From: Bremia lactucae
Taxonomy: Eukaryota; Oomycota; Peronosporomycetes; Peronosporales; Peronosporaceae
Reading direction: 5' to 3'
Length of the DNA stretch: 11,013 bases
NCBI RefSeq assembly: GCF_004359215.1
Contig: NC_090615.1
Location: 6,534,940-6,545,952, forward strand
How positions within the stretch are numbered: position 1 is the first letter of the stretch; each line of letters opens with the position of its first letter. Shown piece by piece: positions 6,580 to 11,013 of this stretch. A program made the position numbers and the translations under genes. The notes under the pieces were generated by a model. The model saw nothing but the letters and a program-made list of their open reading frames with translations, was not told the origin of the DNA and searched no databases.

Positions 6580-7350
6580 ATGTTGCCCAATAATGGCAAT
6601 TATGACAATTTGCCCGATCAAGGTCCAAATTTAAATAATCAAGCATATGGACACAGAGTACAAATTAGATACCCGGATACACGGCAGAAAAAACTTCATA
6701 TTCGGCCTTTCGATGGATGCAAGCTGTACGAAGATCTCGGTTCTGATTTTTTGGAATGGGGTCGAAGATTCCAGCGACGGATTTCTCTGGCTCAGTCGAC
6801 ATGTGGTTTTGAATGGCCGGAGGATGTGAAAGTGGATCTGTTTGGACTGTATCTCTCTGCCACTGCAGAAAGATTTTACAACGGGCAAGTTGCGATGTGG
6901 CGGAATCAGATACCACTTTGCAATACGCAATGGAAAAGATGCTGGAAGCATAAAAGACAAGCATCACGCCGGCGCAAGCAATAAAAGTTTCACAGAAAGA
7001 AATGGCCCCAAGGGGAGTTGGCCAGAACGTTACATGTATCTGACGGCCATCTGGAAGTTTGCGAAAATGGTGGTGACTATTTCGTTTTGGCTAATATTGT
7101 ACAGTACGCTTCGGAATGAATGGGAGCTTTTCTGTTGGCCAAGGTTGACCACACACGAACTAATTACCTAATTCAGGCTGAGCAACTTGCTCATTTTGCT
7201 CAAGAATACGAGTTACACTCTGTCAAGGAAATATTTCTCAGCAAAAAAATCGTTGGATTCGTTTCGTAGCGCTCGGGGCGAAATGTTGATGACACGCGTC
7301 GATGCCATTCATGTAATGAAGCGGGACATCTGAAGGCAGCGCGTCCAAAG
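6580..7350 (+). pseudogene. gag: Copia-type gag pseudogene with zinc knuckle
   Basis: Ty1/Copia Gag builds the element's particle. The frame starts at ATG 6580 (MLPNNGNYDNLPDQGPNLNN). RPFDGCKLYEDLGSDFLEWG, GFEWPEDVKVDLFGLYLS and ATAERFYNGQVAMW are the conserved blocks of the Copia Gag family of Phytophthora-type elements. After a shift near 6900 it continues in a second frame (GPKGSWPERYMYLTAIWKFA, about 7009-7068), then a third (NIVQYASE, stop, MGAFLLAKVDHTRTNYL, then QAEQLAHFAQEYE near 7170-7212). The zinc knuckle at 7303-7350 reads CHSCNEAGHLKAARPK, so the last ligand of the CCHC set is Arg instead of Cys (CGT for TGT). At least two frameshifts, one stop and the lost ligand mark it as dead. 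Protease follows in the same direction. Confidence 0.8.
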
Positions 7351-7419
7351 CAGAAGCATTTACATCGAGTTTAGCCAAATTTGTCGCTGGCTGTTATCGA
7401 AGTGTCCGTTGAATCCAAG

Positions 7420-7844
7420 GATTTTTGATTTTAGACAGTGGATGAAGCTGACACTTCGTCGATGACGAATTGTGGCTTGAATATGTAAAATTGTGTAAAG
7501 CGGTCTGTCTGCAACCTGATGGTTAGCCACTTATGTGAGCAAAAAGGGCGAAATTAGTATGAATTTGTGGCATATTTTGTGTGCTGACGCTAACGGATGT
7601 GTACTTTGCCGAGGGCGTTCAGCATAATTTAATTCCGTATAAAATTTTGGATGAAAGGGATATACCCTTGGGTGTGATGGTTTGCGACGGTTATTGATGG
7701 ATAACGTATTTGGTCATCTGGCGTTCGATGTTAATTCAAATCGAAAAGTGCTAGTGGTGTCTTGTCGCATGGGTAATGCTTTTACGGCATCAATCGGTGC
7801 TATCATGACTATATTTTGGATGGAGAATTTGGTCGGTTAAGCAT
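7420..7844 (+). pseudogene. pol: Copia aspartic protease remnant
   Basis: ILDSG at 7428-7442 is the retroviral-type aspartic protease active site (D-S-G), which cleaves the Gag-Pol polyprotein. It is followed at once by TGA, Ser, TGA and then HFVDDELWLE, so two stops sit directly at the active site. Further on, LTDVYFAEGVQHNLIPYKIL (about 7585-7650) matches the region between protease and pre-integrase domains, including the ALTDVYF-type strand. Stops also occur between the two blocks and after 7680. The segment lies in order between the Copia zinc knuckle and the pre-integrase frame. Confidence 0.65.
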
Positions 7845-8241
7845 GTGTCTCAAGATGTTCAAAAGGGTAGTTTGGTGAAATTTCACAGACGCCTAGAACA
7901 CCTGAGCTATGAAACCATCCATCGGTTAGCTTGTGATCCTTTCTCCGGCATATTCTTGGCGGACAAGCGTCGAGTTAATTGCTTAATGTGTGCGCAAGGA
8001 GAACAGACGAAGAATTGGCAATCGAAAAAGGACGGGTGACTTCTCACCTATCGATCGTGCTGGAGGGGTCATGTGCTCGGACATTAAAGGTCCATTGACG
8101 CCCAAGAACCGTTTAGATAATTGCTACATGATGAATTCTGCTGATCACAAAAGCAACTATTGTCGTGTTTATCTTGCGCGCACGAAAGAAGCTGCAGCCA
8201 AGAAATTTGATTTTTTTGTGTTTTTTCGTAGAAACTTTTAA
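7845..8241 (+). pseudogene. pol: Copia pre-integrase and truncated integrase
   Basis: Integrase inserts element cDNA into the genome. The first frame (from a GTG codon at 7845; no true start is expected inside a polyprotein) carries the HHCC zinc-binding domain: FHRRLEHLSYETIHRLA, with His at residues 14 and 19, and VNCLMCAQGEQTKN, with Cys at 46 and 49. All four ligands are intact. Near 8030 a one-base shift moves the frame, which resumes TGDFSPIDRAGGVMCSDIKG. The Asp in CSDIKGP is the first residue of the DDE catalytic triad. ADHKSNYCRVYLARTKEAAA and KFDFFVFFRRNF follow. The sequence then ends before the second Asp (the TDGGGE-type block) and passes straight into Gypsy gag. The Copia RT and RNase H are absent. 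Confidence 0.85.
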
Positions 8242-8400
8242 ATCTTCTCGAGCACATCGGAATCGTCGAATAAACCGGAATCCATGATTATGAGCCTCGT
8301 TGAGGAAGGAGAAGAAGCACTTTAAGCTGTGGAAATGCATAAAACATTCACAGATGTTATATGTGCGGAACACGAAGCACTAACGACCGGCTTGTCCCCT
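8229..8400 (+). pseudogene. gag: Gypsy gag 3' end with zinc knuckle (copy 2)
   Basis: The segment is the end of a Gypsy Gag: FKSSRAHRNRRINRNP, then a decayed acidic stretch, then the zinc knuckle. C-Y-M-C-G is visible at about 8354-8368. A missing base shifts the frame before the T-K-H and C-P half, which can be seen in the adjacent frame. The same region occurs in copy 1 at about 3985-4130, with clear blocks in common (CGAGCACAT/CAAGCACAT, AACCGGAA, GCCTCGTTG, CAGATGTTATATGTG-like). The two copies differ by many substitutions. The rest of Gag is missing, since the segment is joined directly to Copia integrase. No start codon belongs to it. Confidence 0.75.
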
Positions 8401-9041
8401 ATGCAACGCACGAGAAGCTCGAAAGAACAACAATCCCGACATTTACCAGAAATCTGGTAGGTGCGGGATAACGTCGATATCCAGTAGGTGTGGGGCGCCC
8501 TAATGGGGAAGACTTAGGCTCTGTTTAACCCCTAGGAGGTAAGAGTAAACAGGGCCTAGCCCCAATTGGCTCGTGCACAAAAGCACGGTTGAGTACAAGC
8601 CTGGCTTGTTTAGTCACTCAAGCGACTGTGAAGAACTTTGATCCGCTATGATCATTTTTTATTGTCTCAGGGGCGTCTTAGAATTATGTTTGACGTCTCT
8701 CCTTTAAAGGGAATCACTAAAATAGTGAGGCGCTTAAGGTGCATGAAGGTGATATAATCACTGTTAGCTTGGCGACTGGGACTCGTGTTACTATTCTTAA
8801 AGTTCAATTTAACTTAGGTATTAAGTTTCTGGACTTTGACAATGTGGAACGCTGTCTCGTCTTTGATTTGGATTTGATATATGATCTCATCCTTAGTATG
8901 GTATGGCTTGAACGTCATGATCCATGGATCAATTGGAGGTCTAACACTTTAGGCGCAACGGGCAATGTTCCTAGTAAAGCTTTGGAGAGTATGAACCCAC
9001 CTTTGCTAGGCAACAAAAGCGCTATTGGCGCGAATGAATGA
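8401..9041 (+). pseudogene. pol: Gypsy pol N-terminus and aspartic protease (copy 2)
   Basis: One frame with several stops runs from about 8424 to 9041. After a linker (VGVGRPNGEDLGSV, GLAPIGSCTKARLS) comes FFIVSGAS at about 8655-8678, the protease active site. The expected D-S-G-A-S lacks its catalytic Asp, as though that codon were deleted, and TAG (8679) and TGA (8691) follow. The protease body is well kept: VHEGDIITVSLATGTRV from 8739, KFLDFDNVERCLVFDLD, then YDLILSMVWLERHDPWINWR, the flap and C-terminal strand pattern of Gypsy proteases. The open frame from 8739 begins with GTG and is only the surviving part of the polyprotein. It overlaps the next frame by four bases, a frameshift scar. 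Confidence 0.8.
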
Positions 9042-9853
9042 CCGAATTCATCGATGTGTTAGACGTTAGAATGTCTGAGTTAATGAACTCTAATGTTGAA
9101 AAGGCTAATTTTAAGCCTGACCCAGATCAAGGGGGTGGAACGGCACGTACTCTGTCGAGTGAAACTCGTTGCAATAACGATTTACTGAATGATGAAAGCA
9201 TTGTAGGCCTAGGGCCGAGTCATCAAGGGTGTATTATCCCTGAGACACGTGGAGTGGTACGTCTGAATCCACCGAGTATGGTCAGCCGAGGTGGCACCAT
9301 ACTGAGTGTCACTCTTGACACTATTGACAGGTTACCACGGCATTTGGGTCAATTCCTTCTAGTGCACCTGGAGTGACATGTAAACGGTCACTGGACAAGG
9401 AAATTGCTATATACTTCTCGTGATGTCGGATTAGGCATTAGCTCTGATACAGAGCAGATAAAAGGCAAAATTTGCGAAGCTTGGGAGCATAGATATCTCG
9501 GCCTATGAGAGGTGTATTGTATCGACATAGAGACATAGAGACAGCGAAGATGCGAAGCATCTGCAATATCACAAAGTGATACTAGCGAGCAGTTGCATAT
9601 GCTTGTTAATGGTGTAACTGGAAATATCCGGGGAGAAGTTTGCCTTGAGGCAATTCCTTCGTTACATGCTCTCTTGGAGCTAGACGAAATCTCTCTGGAT
9701 GAGTTTGACCGAGCCTTAAAGGCTGGTGGCTTATCTGAGATGGTGGTCATTCAACTAGATATTGGGTTTAACTCATTTTTGCTTCTGGATGAAGCCGTCT
9801 GGAAGAATACAATAGCGGCTCTTGGTGCGCGGAGTGGATCATCGATCCATTAA
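9038..9853 (+). pseudogene. pol: Gypsy pol linker between protease and RT (copy 2)
   Basis: Two open blocks continue the polyprotein. The first, 9038-9376, reads MTEFIDVLDVRMSELMN, ESIVGLGPSHQGCIIPETRG and RLPRHLGQFLLVHLE. The second, 9593-9853, reads MLVNGVTGNIRGEVCLEAIP, LHALLELDEISLDEFDRALK and DEAVWKNTIAALGARSGSSI. Between them the frame is broken, but YERCIVST- and CEAS-like pieces can be followed. This acidic spacer between protease and RT is characteristic of the Gypsy family recalled from Phytophthora genomes; its function is not known to me. A small tandem GAGACATA repeat near 9526-9542 lies in the broken part. The frame ends just before the RT domain. Confidence 0.7.
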
Positions 9854-10192
9854 GATCTCACGGATCCGTTATTTACCTTAGTTAGAATTTTCAAGATGTA
9901 GTGTGTATCAATCCACCATATGTTTTACCTCCGGATAGAGGTGTCCGTCATGACATTGACTTGGTTCCTTGAACCAAATACTGTGTCCCACGACAGTGGC
10001 CTTTATAAAAGAAACGGTATGACACCACTGACGCTTTCTTCCGTGCTATGCACGAGGTCGGAATGGTGCGTTAGAGTAAATTTCCTCATTCTACACCGAC
10101 ATTTCAAGGCAAAAAGCCTAATGGCAAATGGCGCATTGTATACGCGTACAAAAAGCTTAATTCTGCCACTATTAGCTGCTCGATACTCCCCA
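9854..10192 (+). pseudogene. pol: Gypsy reverse transcriptase N-terminus, interrupted (copy 2)
   Basis: Reading from 9889, FQDVVCINPPYVLPPDRGVR and HDIDLVP, then a stop (TGA 9970), TKYCVPRQWPL, a stop (TAA 10006), and AFFRAMHEVGMVR, a stop (TAG 10072), SKFPHSTPTF and KKPNGKWRIVYAYKKLNSAT. These are the conserved first motifs of a Ty3/Gypsy RT, including the K-P-N-G-K-W-R motif of the fingers. A one-base shift separates this from the DPLFTLVR piece before it. The domain stops at about 10192, where the next LTR begins. The catalytic palm that should follow is absent in the window, though copy 1 has the corresponding part at 4129-4436. The cause is insertion of the 10193 element. Confidence 0.88.
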
Positions 10193-10643
10193 TGTAACGG
10201 GGTGTATCGTTACATGAAATTAACAATAAAATATTGTTAATTAATATTATCCAAAAGGTAGATAATATTTGGAGGAAATTACTTTAAATAGTAGTTTCCT
10301 GAATTCTTATCCATAAATAGGTATAGACCATTATGTCTATTTATTCCGCAGACTAATCAGCTGTAGAAGTAATCAAAGAGAGTTACGAGATAAGATAGAT
10401 AAGAATTCATTTACATGTTTAGTATTAGTTTATAGTTAAGACAACATTTACAAAGATAGATTAACAAAGACACTTAACTATATTAATACAGTTTTCATTT
10501 TACCCTCTTAAGCTAACTTGCCTTAAGAGAAGTCTTCCTCTATACGTACAGTGTACGTTACTTAACGAGAGGCACCACTCACATCTGAAGCAGTGTGAAG
10601 TGGACTTGTACTGAAACAGTACAAGTCGCAGTGCCCCGTTACA
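10193..10643 (+). mobile_element. 5' LTR of a nested, well-preserved Gypsy element
   Basis: TGTAACGGGG at 10193-10202 and CCCCGTTACA at 10634-10643 form a perfect 10-bp inverted terminal repeat, the hallmark of LTR ends. The LTR cuts an RT reading frame on its left and is followed by a primer-binding site and a Gag frame on its right. The inside is a chain of hairpins: 10193-10199/10208-10214; 10218-10227/10233-10242 (10 bp perfect); 10243-10251/10261-10269 (9 perfect); 10273-10283/10290-10300 (10 of 11); 10301-10311/10398-10408 (11 perfect), enclosing 10313-10320/10337-10344; 10431-10440/10473-10482 (10 perfect); 10505-10512/10522-10529; 10544-10549/10553-10558; and 10604-10613/10617-10626 (10 perfect). 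Relatives lie at 1128-1646 and about 2741-3204. The 3' LTR and target duplication are outside the window. Confidence 0.88.
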
Positions 10644-10645
10644 CC

Positions 10646-10663
10646 TGGTAGCACTTTGTAGTC
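10646..10663 (+). promoter_or_regulatory. Putative primer-binding site of the nested element
   Basis: TGGTAGCACTTTGTAGTC lies two bases after the LTR end and opens with TGG. This is the expected position and start of a site complementary to a tRNA 3' end, used to prime minus-strand cDNA. It recurs almost unchanged at 3207-3223. The tRNA is not identified. Confidence 0.6.
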
Positions 10664-10693
10664 CGTCCAAGGACCACATTTCCCACATTTAAC

Positions 10694-11013
10694 ATGGACA
10701 TGTTAGATGGTAGTGGGAATACGCATCACGTTTCCCCTGAAAGCTACTCCTTTCTAAGTGATATAGAAAGGAGTGCGGTTGAACGAATGAGTTCATCCGT
10801 AGGAAACGATGCAATCCTGGCATTACTGTCCAACTTAGACAGAGATGCCCTCCATTCAACCGTCGCCAAGTTCATACAACATGAACTTGACGAGATGAAG
10901 GAAAAAGTAGCCTTGCTGAATCAGCAAGGCTCTCAACAGGCGGAACTGTTGAGATTACAACAGGTACAGACCCCTGTACCTGGGATGACGCAAACGCGTC
11001 GTCCCGAAACTCT
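10694..11013 (+). CDS. gag: Gypsy Gag, N-terminal part (open at window end)
   Basis: From ATG 10694 the frame is open for 106 codons to the window edge, with no stop or frameshift, unlike every other coding remnant here. ATG is the first in the leader after the primer-binding site, with an in-frame second Met two codons on. The protein begins MDMLDGSGNTHHVSPESY. It then has a helical stretch (ILALLSNLDRDAL, VAKFIQHELDEMKEKVALLN) that looks like a coiled coil, a Gln-rich segment (QQGSQQAELLRLQQVQ) and a Pro/Thr/Arg-rich tail (TPVPGMTQTRRPET). This resembles the region ahead of the capsid core in Gypsy Gags of oomycetes. Capsid and zinc-knuckle domains would lie beyond the edge. Its clean frame, with the perfect LTR ends, suggests a young insertion. 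Confidence 0.8.
   Translation, partial: MDMLDGSGNTHHVSPESYSFLSDIERSAVERMSSSVGNDAILALLSNLDRDALHSTVAKFIQHELDEMKEKVALLNQQGSQQAELLRLQQVQTPVPGMTQTRRPET

Noticed and set aside
6631..6967. Minus-strand open frames of 109 and 100 codons
   Set aside because: Antisense to Copia gag, which is clearly read on the plus strand.
9522..9544. Short tandem GAGACATA repeat considered as a regulatory element
   Set aside because: Only about two units within decayed Gypsy coding sequence; likely replication slippage.
9388..9750. Minus-strand open frame of 120 codons, the longest but one in the window
   Set aside because: It is antisense to the Gypsy linker (LHALLELDEISLDEF on the plus strand), with a serine-rich shadow composition.
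9920..10240. Plus-strand open frame of 106 codons
   Set aside because: It is out of frame with the RT motifs seen from 9889 and runs across the LTR boundary at 10193.
10193..10643. Series of short palindromes considered as a CRISPR array
   Set aside because: The palindromes differ in sequence, are unevenly spaced, and lie within defined LTR ends in a eukaryotic retrotransposon context.
10500..10688. Minus-strand 62-codon frame
   Set aside because: It lies inside the hairpin-rich LTR and its leader; no coding signal.
1..11013. A previously undescribed defence or biosynthetic system
   Set aside because: All recognisable coding sequence belongs to known mobile-element families and is mostly decayed. 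The remaining frames are short and unsupported.

Overview
This window looks like repeat-rich, gene-poor sequence of an oomycete, most likely a Phytophthora species. The decayed Gypsy and Copia reading frames resemble the retrotransposon polyproteins common in those genomes. The assignment rests on remembered family resemblance, not on a search. I see no host gene, rRNA, tRNA, CRISPR array or bacterial operon that I can support.

Layout. 2-702 is a complete-looking solo LTR (LTR-A), followed by a short second copy of its 5' end at 720. 786-1127 is a minus-strand fragment of a CENP-B/Tc5 (pogo/Tigger-like) transposase. 1128-1646 is an LTR of a second family. About 2002-2516 is an inverted, diverged copy of LTR-A (LTR-B). 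About 2741-3204 is a poorly delimited LTR with a primer-binding site behind it. It leads into Gypsy copy 1: a gag pseudogene at 3352-4128 fused by internal deletion to a reverse transcriptase (RT) fragment at 4129-4436. 4571-5070 is a 500-bp non-autonomous DNA-transposon-like element with long inverted arms. 5071-6579 is mostly unassigned and holds two weak open frames. 6580-8241 is a decayed Copia element (Gag, zinc knuckle, protease, pre-integrase, integrase start). It stops abruptly against Gypsy copy 2 at 8229-10192 (end of Gag, protease, linker, N-terminal RT). Copy 2 is itself interrupted at 10193 by the youngest element: a 451-bp LTR with perfect 10-bp ends, a primer-binding site, and a Gag frame open to the window edge.

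How it fits together. This is a nest of retrotransposon insertions rather than a gene pathway. The older copies carry many stops and frameshifts. The last element (10193 onward) has no visible damage and could belong to a recently active family. The most unusual structural signal is that the LTRs are built largely from consecutive short hairpins. At 10193-10643 I count at least ten inverted repeats, several perfect over 9-11 bp. A different hairpin series occurs in LTR-A and LTR-B, with one hairpin tandemly duplicated in LTR-A. I found no convincing new protein system; the findings concern mobile-element structure and decay.
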